Shown: positions 1 to 8,750, numbered from the stretch's first letter. The stretch is DNA of 26,819 bases from an uncultured Bacteroidota bacterium (GCA_903944755.1 CAJATB010000194.1:1-26819); one strand, 5' to 3'. The notes: generated by a model not told the origin, from the sequence alone. A program made the numbers and translations.

Positions 1-112
1 ACATGAAATCGGAGCTTTTTTGCGCTTTAGCTGAAAAAGAAACGGTTAGGCTTATCCAAACAAAAACGGATACTGCAATTTGTTTAATTGATTTGAAATG
101 TGTTAGTGACAT
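1..112 (-). CDS. Secreted protein, 5' end only
   Basis: This gene starts at the ATG at 112-110 and runs off the left edge after 37 codons. The visible residues form a textbook Sec signal peptide: a Lys-containing start (MSLTHFKSIK), a hydrophobic core (IAVSVFVWISLTVSFS) and an AKAQ cleavage site, the usual Bacteroidota ending. The mature part (KSSDFM...) is too short to identify. It is divergent from the TonB-receptor gene at 576. An overlapping 46-codon plus-strand frame (3-143) has no recognisable features, so the minus-strand reading is preferred. The signal peptide is seen; the function of the protein is unknown. Confidence 0.7.
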   Translation of the reverse strand, partial: MSLTHFKSIKQIAVSVFVWISLTVSFSAKAQKSSDFM

Positions 113-531
113 AATTGTATTTGATTGTCGAGTTAACCGATAAAAACAAAGTATAAATAATATTAATATGATTTTACCTCATGTAATTTTTCGTTCTTTT
201 GATAAGTGAAAATCAAGGTATTTCTGCCATATTAGGCTACTAACAATATCTATAAAAAAATTCTATATTAAGGTTACTAACCTATACAAGTTTGTTCCCT
301 TATGACCTTGTTTCCTGCGGAAAACGGAACATTTAAGGGTAAAATCAATGATTTTAGCAAAAAAAGGGTAAAATATCCCTTTAACAATTGACTTTAGACT
401 ACAATTGGAAAGGTTTTGAGCGACCGAGGTATTGATAATTTTTCGTTAATTACCCAAGCGCTAAACATTATTATTATTTAAATTAATATCTTTCACAAGC
501 TGTTGATTACCATTAATTTGCAATTATATTT
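113..531. other. Divergent intergenic spacer with small repeats
   Basis: There is no convincing gene between the two divergent starts. The stretch is AT-rich. It holds an 11-base direct repeat AAGGGTAAAAT at 335-345 and 364-374, a dyad AAAATCA-TGATTTT around 342-356 that overlaps the first copy, and a GGTTACTAACC palindrome at 272-282. These could be regulator sites for either flanking gene, but nothing proves it. Confidence 0.4.
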
Positions 532-561
532 TTTGAGTTCAACCAAACCACTTTAAGTTTG
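532..561 (+). promoter_or_regulatory. Bacteroidota-type promoter of the TonB receptor
   Basis: TTTG at 532-535 is followed after 18 bases by TAAGTTTG at 554-561, a perfect match to the Bacteroidota -7 box TAnnTTTG. The box ends 14 bases before the ATG at 576, so the leader would be very short. The match is seen; its activity is inferred. Confidence 0.65.
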
Positions 562-575
562 TTTATTATTATATT

Positions 576-2897
576 ATGTTACAAAAATTTACTCGTTTTT
601 ATTTATTGGTTTTGCTTTTAATAATACAGCCCTTTACAGCAAAGGTGTGTGCACAGGAAAATGTTGTGTTGAATGGGACCATTCGTGACAAGCAAACAGG
701 TGAATCATTGTTTCGAGCTGTTGTACGTGTAGCGGAATTGCCAAGTATCGGTATCCTTTCCAACGAATATGGGTTTTATGCGATTTCGGTACCCAAGGGA
801 AGCTATACATTAAAAGTTACGCAACTAGGTTATGAAAATTTCACACAAAAAATAAATCTAGATACAAGTAAGCTGCTAAATATCCAACTAGAAGTAATAG
901 CTGTTTTGACAGAAGTAGTAGTAGAAAGTGGTCGTAAAAATGATAATTTAATAAAACCACAAATGGGCACCGAAACTTTAAACATGAACGCAATTAGTAA
1001 AGTGCCTGTGTTATTTGGAGAAAAAGACATTTTAAAAACATTACAATTACTACCTGGAGTGAAATCGGCTGGAGAAGGTAACAGTGGTTTTTACGTGAGG
1101 GGAGGCGGCGCAGATCAAAATTTAATATTATTAGACGAGGCACCAGTTTATAACGCCTCTCACTTATTGGGATTTTTTAGCACATTTAATAGCGATGCCA
1201 TAAAGGATGCAACATTAATAAAAGGCAATGGACCCGCACAATATGGGGGAAGGCTTTCGTCGGTATTGGATGTTAGAATGAAAGAAGGAAATAATCAGGC
1301 GTATACCGTTAATGGCGGCCTTGGCTTAATAAGTAGTCGTGTAAGCGTAGAGGGGCCAATTCAAAAGGATAAATCTTCCTTTATTATTTCAGGAAGAAGA
1401 ACCTATGCTGATCTATTTTTAAAAGCAGCCGAAGATTTTAAAGACAATGTTTTGTACTTCTATGATTTAAACATGAAGGCGAATTATAAAATTAATAGTA
1501 AGCATAAAATATTTATTTCGGGTTATTTTGGAAAAGACGAATTAGGATTAGGAGAGACATTTGGAATTGACTGGGGAAATAAAACAGCTACCATTCGGTG
1601 GAATCGTATTATTTCAAACAGGTTGTTTTTAAACACTTCCTTAATTTATAGTGATTATAATTATAATGTTAAACTGAAAAATAAAGAAACAAATTTTAAT
1701 ATTAATTCAAATATTAAAGACCTTAATTTAAAACAGGATTACACTTTTTATGCTAGTCCTAAAAACACCTTACGTTTTGGATTCAATAGTATTTTACACA
1801 CTATTACACCTAGCACTTTTACCGGAACAGTAAATAATAGTACAAAAAAAGTAGGACGGAGCGGACTAGAAAATGCAATCTATATCAGCAACGCCTATAA
1901 AGCAACTGATAAGCTTAGCTTGGATTATGGACTGCGTATATCTGCCTATAGTTTAATGGGGGGAGATGCTTATAATATTTATGAAAATGGTCTTGTTCGA
2001 TCAACCATTCAATTAGATAAATCAAGTGTAGGAAAAACATATGTGAATCCTGAGCCAAGAATAACTTCAAACTACCGCATTTCTGATCAGGCTAGTATTA
2101 AAGCTGGTTATGCAAGAAATGTGCAACACTTACATTTGTTAAGTAACGCAACAGCATCAAGTCCATCGGATCAATGGATTGGGAACTCCTATAATATAAA
2201 ACCCGAAATTGCAGACCAATTTAGCGTAGGATACGTGCAACAAATGAGTCAAGATAATTTTGAGTTAAGTACTGAACTGTATTACAAATTCTTACAAAAT
2301 CAACTTGATTTTAAAGATGGCGCTGAAATTAACACCTTATCGGATGTAGAAAGCGCTTTATTATTTGGTATTGGAAGAGCCTACGGTATGGAATTATTAT
2401 TAAAGAAAAAAGAGGGCATTTTTACCGGATGGATAAGTTATACTTTATCAAAGACAGAACGAAAAATAGAAGGTATCAATCAAAATAATTGGTACAATGC
2501 AAAACAAGACAGAACACATGATGTTTCATTGGTAGGCGTGTATACGTTAAATACTAAATGGTCCATTTCTGGCGTGTTTGTATATAATACAGGTGATGCG
2601 GTAACCTATCCCACAGGGAAGTATGCATTTCAAGGAAACACATTATACCAATACGCTTCAAGAAATTCAAATCGTATGCCGGCAAATCATCGCTTAGACT
2701 TAAGCGTTACCTACGAGAAAAAAAGAAAAAAACGCATTCAAGAGTCATGGAATTTCAGTTTATATAATGTTTATGGAAAACAAAATGCATTTCGAATTAC
2801 TTTCCAAGACGACCCAGATGATGCAAGTAGAACCCAAATTATTCAAACTTCTTTATTTAGATGGGTGCCTAGTATCACTTATCAGTTTAAATTTTAA
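576..2897 (+). CDS. TonB-dependent outer-membrane receptor with carboxypeptidase-regulatory-like N-domain
   Basis: This is a 773-residue outer-membrane beta-barrel that would import a ligand using TonB energy. A signal peptide ends near residue 27 (VCAQ-E). Residues of about 30-115 form a CarboxypepD_reg-like beta-sandwich, followed by the LTEVVV linker typical of this class. The plug domain runs over about 120-230 (LLPGVK, FYVRGGGADQN, LLDEAPVYN, GRLSSVLDVRMKEG), and the rest is barrel, ending in an aromatic terminus (TYQFKF). It is shorter than SusC-type receptors and has no SusD partner. The next gene, two bases on, encodes a DUF4249 lipoprotein, a pairing known in Bacteroidota. The substrate cannot be told from sequence. 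Confidence 0.93.
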   Translation: MLQKFTRFYLLVLLLIIQPFTAKVCAQENVVLNGTIRDKQTGESLFRAVVRVAELPSIGILSNEYGFYAISVPKGSYTLKVTQLGYENFTQKINLDTSKLLNIQLEVIAVLTEVVVESGRKNDNLIKPQMGTETLNMNAISKVPVLFGEKDILKTLQLLPGVKSAGEGNSGFYVRGGGADQNLILLDEAPVYNASHLLGFFSTFNSDAIKDATLIKGNGPAQYGGRLSSVLDVRMKEGNNQAYTVNGGLGLISSRVSVEGPIQKDKSSFIISGRRTYADLFLKAAEDFKDNVLYFYDLNMKANYKINSKHKIFISGYFGKDELGLGETFGIDWGNKTATIRWNRIISNRLFLNTSLIYSDYNYNVKLKNKETNFNINSNIKDLNLKQDYTFYASPKNTLRFGFNSILHTITPSTFTGTVNNSTKKVGRSGLENAIYISNAYKATDKLSLDYGLRISAYSLMGGDAYNIYENGLVRSTIQLDKSSVGKTYVNPEPRITSNYRISDQASIKAGYARNVQHLHLLSNATASSPSDQWIGNSYNIKPEIADQFSVGYVQQMSQDNFELSTELYYKFLQNQLDFKDGAEINTLSDVESALLFGIGRAYGMELLLKKKEGIFTGWISYTLSKTERKIEGINQNNWYNAKQDRTHDVSLVGVYTLNTKWSISGVFVYNTGDAVTYPTGKYAFQGNTLYQYASRNSNRMPANHRLDLSVTYEKKRKKRIQESWNFSLYNVYGKQNAFRITFQDDPDDASRTQIIQTSLFRWVPSITYQFKF

Positions 2898-2899
2898 TT

Positions 2900-3694
2900 A
2901 TGTTAAGGAGATTCAATATTTTTTTTATTTTTTCGGTATGCTTTGTTAGCTGTGATAAAGAAATAAATTTATCATTAGACAAGAATACTTCAATGCTTGT
3001 AATAGAGGCAAACATTACAGACCAGCCCGGTCCTTATTTTGTTAAGGTTACTAGGTCTGTTGCGGTTACCGACAAAAACGTTTTTCCAGGAGTAACTAAT
3101 GCAACTATTACTATTTCAGATAATTTAGGTAAACGAGATACGCTAATACATACAATAGACGGCGTATACCAAACAAATAAATTAAGAGGAGCGCCCGGAA
3201 TCACTTACTATTTAGAAGTACAAGTTGATGGCAAAAAAATTACTGCCGAGTCAACAATGCCTCAAAAAGTAGCGCTAGATAGTTTAAGAATAAATGGATT
3301 TGAAATTAATGGCGTAGAGCGCTATAATATTATCCCTGGGTATACCGATCCTATTCAATTAGGAAACAGTTACCGTTTTATTCAAAAAATAAATGATACA
3401 TTGGATCAAACTTTTCACGTGTTTAATGACAACTTAAATAATGGGAAAGTAAACCAAAGGCCTTTAAGGATCGGAACAGACCAGTTGGAAATAAAACTTA
3501 AAGACACCATTTCGGTAGAAATGCAATGCGTAACAAGGGATACTTATTTATATTATTATACTTTGAACCAACAAAGCAGCGCGGGGCCAGGAGGCGGTAC
3601 AACCCCTTCAAACCCTCCATCAAATATTCAAGGTGGCGCGTTGGGTGTTTTTTCCGCACATACTAAACAAGTAAAAATTGTGCGGGTAAATTAA
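2900..3694 (+). CDS. DUF4249 family outer-membrane lipoprotein
   Basis: This is a 264-residue predicted lipoprotein. The hydrophobic N-terminus leads to a lipobox FVSC with the lipidated Cys at position 18, followed by D-K-E, acidic residues that in Bacteroidota can direct lipoproteins to the cell surface. The early body (ITDQPGPYFVKVTRS..., TITISDNLG) and the end (GALGVFSAHTKQVKIV) fit DUF4249. A Gly/Pro/Ser-rich stretch lies near residues 226-245. It starts two bases after the receptor stop, so the two are almost certainly one operon and probably one surface complex. Its role is unknown; it may bind the ligand or cap the receptor, by analogy with other receptor-lipoprotein pairs. Confidence 0.85.
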   Translation: MLRRFNIFFIFSVCFVSCDKEINLSLDKNTSMLVIEANITDQPGPYFVKVTRSVAVTDKNVFPGVTNATITISDNLGKRDTLIHTIDGVYQTNKLRGAPGITYYLEVQVDGKKITAESTMPQKVALDSLRINGFEINGVERYNIIPGYTDPIQLGNSYRFIQKINDTLDQTFHVFNDNLNNGKVNQRPLRIGTDQLEIKLKDTISVEMQCVTRDTYLYYYTLNQQSSAGPGGGTTPSNPPSNIQGGALGVFSAHTKQVKIVRVN

Positions 3695-3785
3695 TATGCT
3701 TTACTGTTTTATTACCTCCTTGTAAAATACCTTTATTAGCATTTTTCCGAACGAATAAGTTTATTAGCTTCCCATATAAATGAAG

Positions 3786-3810
3786 ATTAAATTGGGTCCT
3801 AAAATTTAAT
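3786..3810. repeat. Inverted repeat just before the ORF6N start
   Basis: ATTAAATT (3786-3793) and AATTTAAT (3803-3810) form an 8-base inverted repeat with a 9-base loop that ends two bases before the ATG at 3813. It could be an operator for self-regulation or a weak hairpin masking the start. It is AT-only and may be chance. Confidence 0.3.
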
Positions 3811-3812
3811 CG

Positions 3813-4376
3813 ATGGAAATTATACAAAGTTTACAAAACAGAATTTACGAGATTAGGGGACGCAGCGTAATTCTTGACAAAGACATTGCCCAGTTATATG
3901 AGGTAGACACTAAAGTATTAAACCAAGCCGTAAAAAGGCATAGTGACCGTTTCCCAGAAGACTTTATGTTTCAGCTATCTAGTGAAGAATTAAATGCTAT
4001 TAGAATACAGTTAAAAAACCCTGAATCAGGTCTCCTTTATTCAAGGTCACAATTTGTGACCTTGAATACAACAAGAGGCAGTAACGCTAAATATCTTCCC
4101 TTCGCATTTACCGAACAGGGTGTAGCTATGTTAAGTGGTATAATAAATTCGAAAAAAGCGGTACAAATGAATATTGCCATAATGCGGGCCTTTGTAGAAT
4201 TAAGAAAAGTGCTACTAATAAAAGCAGATTTCAAAATTCAACTAGAAGAGATAAAAGAAAAATTAGGCGGTCATGATGCACAGCTTACTCAAATTTATGA
4301 GGCAATTGAAAATATCCTCGACGAGAATGCGGCTAAAAATAAGTGGGATAATAGAACCCGAATAGGATTTAAATAA
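3813..4376 (+). CDS. ORF6N domain-containing DNA-binding protein
   Basis: This 187-residue protein has an ORF6N domain over about residues 4-95 (IYEIRGRSVILDKDIAQLYEV, RFPEDFMFQLSSEE). ORF6N is a DNA-binding domain first described in phage antirepressor-like proteins and common as a stand-alone protein in Bacteroidota chromosomes. A conserved segment FAFTEQGVAMLSGI follows near 104-117. The C-terminal 50 residues are charged and helical (EEIKEKLGGHDAQLTQIYEAIENILDE), likely a coiled coil. It has no operon partner and ends 28 bases from the 3' end of tRNA-Phe. The family name is secure; the target and biological role are unknown. Confidence 0.85.
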   Translation: MEIIQSLQNRIYEIRGRSVILDKDIAQLYEVDTKVLNQAVKRHSDRFPEDFMFQLSSEELNAIRIQLKNPESGLLYSRSQFVTLNTTRGSNAKYLPFAFTEQGVAMLSGIINSKKAVQMNIAIMRAFVELRKVLLIKADFKIQLEEIKEKLGGHDAQLTQIYEAIENILDENAAKNKWDNRTRIGFK

Positions 4377-4401
4377 AAAGCCCTCAACTTTCGTTGAGGG
4401 C
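4371..4401 (-). terminator. Rho-independent terminator of tRNA-Phe
   Basis: A 9-base-pair stem GCCCTCAAC/GTTGAGGGC with a TTTC loop occupies 4380-4401. Read leftward it is followed by a T-rich tract, so it ends the tRNA transcript three bases after the tRNA. Read rightward it has no T tract, though the preceding A-rich tract could help the ORF6N gene little. Confidence 0.8.
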
Positions 4402-4404
4402 TTG

Positions 4405-4477
4405 TGGCACCACCCGGGCTCGAACCGGGGACACAAGGATTTTCAGTCCTTTGCTCTACCAACTGAGCTACAGCGCC
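4405..4477 (-). tRNA. tRNA-Phe (GAA)
   Basis: On the minus strand the 73-base sequence folds as a full cloverleaf: acceptor GGCGCTG/TGGTGCC (with wobble pairs), D-arm GCTC...GAGC, anticodon stem AAGGA/TCCTT around the loop CTGAAAA (anticodon GAA), and T-arm CCCGG/CCGGG with loop TTCGAGC. The discriminator base is A and the 3' CCA is not encoded, so it must be added after transcription. It has its own promoter and terminator. Confidence 0.97.
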
Positions 4478-4522
4478 ATCGGATTTTTCATCCATCCCAT
4501 TCAGATTGCTCCGATTGGGTCG

Positions 4523-4554
4523 CAAATATACTTCAAGGCGGACTAAGTAGCAAA
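4523..4554 (-). promoter_or_regulatory. Probable tRNA-Phe promoter
   Basis: On the minus strand TTTG (4554-4551) is followed after 20 bases by TATATTTG (4530-4523), a perfect TAnnTTTG -7 box. It lies 45 bases before the mature tRNA 5' end, leaving a short leader for RNase P. Confidence 0.55.
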
Positions 4555-4615
4555 AAATTAGGCTTGTTTATTGAAAATAAGGGAAAATCAAGGTTTTTGC
4601 TATTAGCCTCACAAC

Positions 4616-5500
4616 CTATGCAGCCATAGCTACCACAAAAAAGGAAGCTATAATAAATGCCAAGCCAAGCCATTGTTTAGTGCTTAACCTTTCCTTAAAA
4701 AAGAAATAACCAAACAATACCGAAAGCAATTGGCTAGATATAATTAAAATATTAATTACTACTACAGGCAGGTATTGATAAGAAACGTTCACCGCCAAAC
4801 CACCCACAACTAATAAGGCGCCTAATATTAAATACTCCTTAATATGATGCAACTTAATAAAATTAAATAGGCTAAAAAATAGACCCTCTTTAATCACTAA
4901 TATCAAACCAAATAACATAGCTGTGGCTTCAATCACTAAACTAAACCCCAGTGGTCCCCACCAACTAATAGGAAATGCATATAACGCGTAAGAGCTACCC
5001 CAAAAAAAACTGGACAATACGCCAAACAATATGCCCGCTTTTAATTGACTCGTATTTGCAAGCGCCTTGCTTTGTAGAAACAATAATAATAAACCCGCTG
5101 TTGATAATATAAATGCAAACAAATATGCTGTCTTCCAAACTTCACCTACAATAAAAACGGCTGTTACAATAGTAAATAATTTTAAAGAAGATACGGGCAC
5201 TACAAGGCTTACAGGGGCTTTTTGAATACCGCGTAAAAAAAACACCAAACCAAAAATATTAAAAATACTTAGTGCAATGGTCCATAAAAATTGTTTATCC
5301 AATGTTAGTGGCCTGACGGTCCAGCCTGCAAAAAATGCAGTGTCCCTACATCCAAAATACAATATGCCAAAAATTAAAGTTGCAAACGCGCCTCTATAAA
5401 ACATACCTATTTGATAAGGAATAGTAACGGTTACTTTTTTCCAGTAGGCATTGCTTATAGCAAAACAAAATGCGCCAATTAATACAAATAATATTCCCAT
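4616..5500 (-). CDS. EamA/DMT-family membrane transporter
   Basis: This is a 294-residue, almost wholly hydrophobic protein with about ten membrane helices arranged as two EamA-type repeats, which is the usual size and layout of drug/metabolite transporters in the inner membrane. The first repeat runs over about 1-140 and the second over about 150-294, each ending in the family's 'GxxxIxxxF'-like helix (LAFIIASFFVVAMAA at the end). Its ATG overlaps the asnS stop codon by one base (TAATG), so translation is probably coupled to asnS. The substrate is not predictable; family members export amino acids, sugars or other metabolites. No clear terminator is seen after it. Confidence 0.85.
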   Translation of the reverse strand: MGILFVLIGAFCFAISNAYWKKVTVTIPYQIGMFYRGAFATLIFGILYFGCRDTAFFAGWTVRPLTLDKQFLWTIALSIFNIFGLVFFLRGIQKAPVSLVVPVSSLKLFTIVTAVFIVGEVWKTAYLFAFILSTAGLLLLFLQSKALANTSQLKAGILFGVLSSFFWGSSYALYAFPISWWGPLGFSLVIEATAMLFGLILVIKEGLFFSLFNFIKLHHIKEYLILGALLVVGGLAVNVSYQYLPVVVINILIISSQLLSVLFGYFFFKERLSTKQWLGLAFIIASFFVVAMAA

Positions 5501-6948
5501 TAGAACTCACAGTTATTTGGAGTTCTTGCAAATGCAATTACATCCCTTATATTGGTCATACCAGATACAAACTGTACCATTCTTTCAAAACCAAGCCCAA
5601 AACCAGCATGTGGTACACTTCCAAAGCGGCGCGTATCCAAATACCAGCTCATTTCGTCCAATGGAATATCCATAGCCGTCATCCTTGCTTCTAATACCGA
5701 CAACCTTTCTTCCCTTTGTGAACCTCCCACAATCTCACCAATACCTGGTGCTAAAATATCCATTGCAGCTACGGTTTCTTTTCCTGGTTCACAACCATCG
5801 TTCATGCGCATATAAAATGCTTTTATTGCAGCAGGGTATCCTGTAACAATTACTGGCTTTTTAAAATGCTGTTCTACTAAATAACGCTCATGTTCACTTT
5901 GTAAATCAATACCCCATTTCACATCATAAGTAAATTTCTTTTTCTTATAGTGATTGCTATTTAATAAAATATCAATTGCTTCAGTATAGGTAATTCTTTC
6001 AAATCCGTTTTCTAAAACCATTTTTAATTTTTCAATTAATCCAAAACCGCTTCTTTTTTCGGTTGGTAATTGTTTTTCTTCTTCTGCTAAACGTGCATCT
6101 AAAAAAACTAAATCGTCTTCGTTATGTTTCATAACATACTCAATCAAATATTTTATGAAAGCTTCTGCAAGGTTCATATTGTCTTCAATATCACTAAAAG
6201 CCATTTCAGGTTCTATCATCCAGAATTCCGCCAAATGCCTTGTAGTATTGGAGTTTTCGGCACGGAAGGTTGGACCGAATGTATAAATTTCACTAAATGC
6301 CATAGCGCCTAATTCTCCTTCTAATTGCCCACTAACCGTTAAGTTGGTGCTCTTCCCGAAAAAATCCTGCGTATAATCAATTTCTCCTTTATCGTTTTTT
6401 GGAGCACCTTCAAGTGGAAGGGTAGTGACCCTAAACATTTCCCCTGCACCTTCGGCATCGCTTGACGTAATAATGGGTGTGTTTAAATAAACAAACCCGC
6501 GTTCATTAAAAAACTGATGCACTGCAAATGCGAGTGAATGTCTTACACGAAAAACCGATCCGAATGTATTAGTTCGAAAACGTAAATGCGCCTTTTCCCT
6601 TAAAAATTCGAGTGAGTGTTTTTTAGGTTGTAATGGATATTTTTCTGCGTCAGAATCACCCAATATTTCAATTTCGTTGGCTTTTACTTCCACCGTTTGT
6701 CCTTTACCTAAACTTTCAACCACCGTTCCTTTTATTTTTAAAGAAGCTCCGGTAGTGATTCTTTTTAAAATAGCATCGTCAAATTTACCTAACTCGGCTA
6801 CTATTTGAATATTAGCATTTGTGCTTCCGTCGTTGAGTGCCACAAACTGATTATTACGAAAAGTGCGTACCCATCCCATTACCACTACGTCGGTTCCCAC
6901 TGGGGTTCCGCTTAACAATTGCTTTATTTTTACTCTTTGGTTGAACAT
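5500..6948 (-). CDS. asnS: Asparaginyl-tRNA synthetase
   Basis: This cytosolic class IIb enzyme attaches asparagine to tRNA-Asn. The 482-residue chain has the N-terminal OB-fold that reads the anticodon (VVVMGWVRTFRNN..., residues about 20-100), motif 2 (FRAENSNTTRHLAEFWMIEPEM) and motif 3 (GFGLGFERMVQFVSGMTNIRDVIAFARTPNNCEF split across the C-terminus), which separates AsnRS from AspRS. It is somewhat longer than the E. coli enzyme because of an insert in the catalytic domain. I chose the ATG at 6948 rather than an in-frame TTG at 6969: the protein then begins MFNQRVKIKQLL, and the TTG lies inside the promoter box. Confidence 0.96.
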   Translation of the reverse strand: MFNQRVKIKQLLSGTPVGTDVVVMGWVRTFRNNQFVALNDGSTNANIQIVAELGKFDDAILKRITTGASLKIKGTVVESLGKGQTVEVKANEIEILGDSDAEKYPLQPKKHSLEFLREKAHLRFRTNTFGSVFRVRHSLAFAVHQFFNERGFVYLNTPIITSSDAEGAGEMFRVTTLPLEGAPKNDKGEIDYTQDFFGKSTNLTVSGQLEGELGAMAFSEIYTFGPTFRAENSNTTRHLAEFWMIEPEMAFSDIEDNMNLAEAFIKYLIEYVMKHNEDDLVFLDARLAEEEKQLPTEKRSGFGLIEKLKMVLENGFERITYTEAIDILLNSNHYKKKKFTYDVKWGIDLQSEHERYLVEQHFKKPVIVTGYPAAIKAFYMRMNDGCEPGKETVAAMDILAPGIGEIVGGSQREERLSVLEARMTAMDIPLDEMSWYLDTRRFGSVPHAGFGLGFERMVQFVSGMTNIRDVIAFARTPNNCEF

Positions 6949-6966
6949 ATATTTAATTTCGAACCA

Positions 6967-6993
6967 CAAAGATAATTCGTTTCTGCCCCCAAA
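6967..6993 (-). promoter_or_regulatory. asnS promoter
   Basis: On the minus strand TTTG (6993-6990), a 15-base spacer and TATCTTTG (6974-6967) precede the ATG at 6948 by 18 bases. The -7 box is a perfect TAnnTTTG; the spacer is short for the phylum. Confidence 0.55.
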
Positions 6994-7185
6994 TGACCTG
7001 TATCAGTTACAAAAAGCCATAAAAATTTGTTTTTTTATTCGAAAACGACTTAAATTGCACTAGATACGAGCGAATACATCTTATTCTTATAGTCGCTCCG
7101 AATTAATTTACCGGTCAATTATTCCGACCTGTTTTCAAAAAAGCCCAGATCTTATTCGAATTTTATTAAACCCACAGATTTTACC

Positions 7186-8739
7186 GTGCAAGAAAAAGAC
7201 GACAAACCAAAAAAGGGACGCAAGCCTGTTGAAGCCGCTCCTGTAAAAAAAGCTACTAAAGCCGAAGCGCCAGTTGAAAAAAAGAAGGCAACACGCGTTA
7301 CCCCTGCAACAAAAGAAGAAAAACCTATTGCTAAGAAAAGTGCTGCTCCTGTTAAAGAAGCAAGTGAAGACGATAAGGCTTCAAAAATTGCTGCTGCATT
7401 ATTCGGTGACGAAAGCGATGCGAGCAAGCAACCTACACCCGCACCAGCCACCGGAGAAGCTCCCTTAGCGACACCACAAGCTGGGCAAGAAGCTCAGGCT
7501 GGACAACCGGCTCCTGCATTACAAGGCGGGGCGGGTCATACACCTAGGCAACAAGGACCTGGTCAAGGTCAACACCAAAATCAACGTTACCCTCAAAAGA
7601 AGGACCCTGCATTTAATATTGAATTCGATGGCGTAATTGCTTCCGAGGGCGTTCTTGAAATGATGCCTGATGGTTATGGCTTTTTACGTTCTTCCGATTA
7701 TAATTACTTATCATCTCCGGATGATGTATATGTTTCGCCTTCTCAAATAAAATTATTCGGTTTAAAAACCGGTGATACAGTTCAAGGAAATGTTCGACCT
7801 CCAAAAGAAGGAGAAAAATATTTTGCTTTAACTAAAGTGGACTATGTAAACGGAAAACGTCCTGACGAAATTCGCGATCGTATTCCTTTTGATTATTTAA
7901 CACCGTTATTTCCTTTTGAAAAAATGAACCTTTATACAGGTGCTAATAATTATAGTACACGTATTATGGATTTATTTACACCAATAGGTAAGGGACAACG
8001 TGGTTTAATTGTTGCACAACCTAAGGTGGGTAAAACAATGTTATTAAAAGAAGTAGCAAATGCCATTGCGGCTAACCATCCTGAATGTTATTTAATGGTA
8101 GTGCTTGTAGATGAGCGTCCCGAGGAGGTCACCGACATGGAGCGTTCGGTAAAAGCAGAAGTAATTGCTTCTACTTTTGATGAGCCTGCAGAAAAGCACG
8201 TGAAGGTTTCAACAATGGCGCTGCAAAAAGCAAAGCGTTTGGTTGAGTGCGGACACGATGTGGTTATTTTATTAGACTCCATTACGCGTTTAGCGCGTGC
8301 GCACAATACGGTTGCGCCTAGCTCTGGTAAAGTATTATCGGGTGGGGTAGAAGCCAATGCGATGCAAAAACCAAAACAATTTTTTGGTGCGGCACGTAAA
8401 ATTGAAAATGGCGGTTCACTTACTATTATTGCAACAGCCCTTGTGGATACGGGTTCAAAAATGGACGAAGTAATTTTTGAAGAATTCAAGGGTACGGGTA
8501 ATATGGAATTAGTGTTAGATCGCCGTTTAGCTAACAAGCGCATTTTCCCTGCAATTGATTTAACGGGATCAAGTACGCGTCGTGACGATTTATTATTAGA
8601 CCGCGATGTATTACAAAGAATGAATATTCTTCGTTTATTTTTAAACGACATGAATACTGACGAAGCAATGAATGAATTGTTAAAAAGAATGCGCGGCACA
8701 AAAGACAATGAAGAATTTTTGGCGAGCATGAATAGATAA
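7186..8739 (+). CDS. rho: Transcription termination factor Rho, no Rho_N domain visible
   Basis: Rho is the hexameric RNA-dependent ATPase that ends transcription. Residues 1 to about 140 are a disordered tail rich in Lys, Ala, Pro, Gln and Gly, as in many Bacteroidota Rho proteins. The cold-shock RNA-binding domain follows from about 148 (FDGVIASEGVLEMMPDGYGFLRSSDYN read in parts), then the RecA-like motor with Walker A P279-K-V-G-K283-T284, the DERPEEVTDM and DSITRLARA motifs, and the C-terminus FLASMNR. The start is GTG at 7186. The frame is open back to a TAG at 7090 but has no ATG there. The helical Rho_N domain that normally precedes the tail is missing in this frame and I do not see it in the other two forward frames. 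Confidence 0.93.
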   Translation: MQEKDDKPKKGRKPVEAAPVKKATKAEAPVEKKKATRVTPATKEEKPIAKKSAAPVKEASEDDKASKIAAALFGDESDASKQPTPAPATGEAPLATPQAGQEAQAGQPAPALQGGAGHTPRQQGPGQGQHQNQRYPQKKDPAFNIEFDGVIASEGVLEMMPDGYGFLRSSDYNYLSSPDDVYVSPSQIKLFGLKTGDTVQGNVRPPKEGEKYFALTKVDYVNGKRPDEIRDRIPFDYLTPLFPFEKMNLYTGANNYSTRIMDLFTPIGKGQRGLIVAQPKVGKTMLLKEVANAIAANHPECYLMVVLVDERPEEVTDMERSVKAEVIASTFDEPAEKHVKVSTMALQKAKRLVECGHDVVILLDSITRLARAHNTVAPSSGKVLSGGVEANAMQKPKQFFGAARKIENGGSLTIIATALVDTGSKMDEVIFEEFKGTGNMELVLDRRLANKRIFPAIDLTGSSTRRDDLLLDRDVLQRMNILRLFLNDMNTDEAMNELLKRMRGTKDNEEFLASMNR

Positions 8740-8750
8740 TATCAAGTGTT

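Noticed and set aside
3..143. 46-codon plus-strand frame at the left edge
   Set aside because: It has no recognisable features, and the overlapping minus-strand frame encodes a clear signal peptide.
3416..3421. CACGTG core resembling a further parS site in the DUF4249 gene
   Set aside because: The flanks (TTTT...TTTA) do not form the GTTnC...GnAAC palindrome.
4380..4477. tRNA-Phe as an integration site with att repeats
   Set aside because: No second copy of the tRNA 3' segment is visible in the window.
8197..8202. CACGTG core in rho
   Set aside because: Flanks AAAG and AAGG break the parS consensus.
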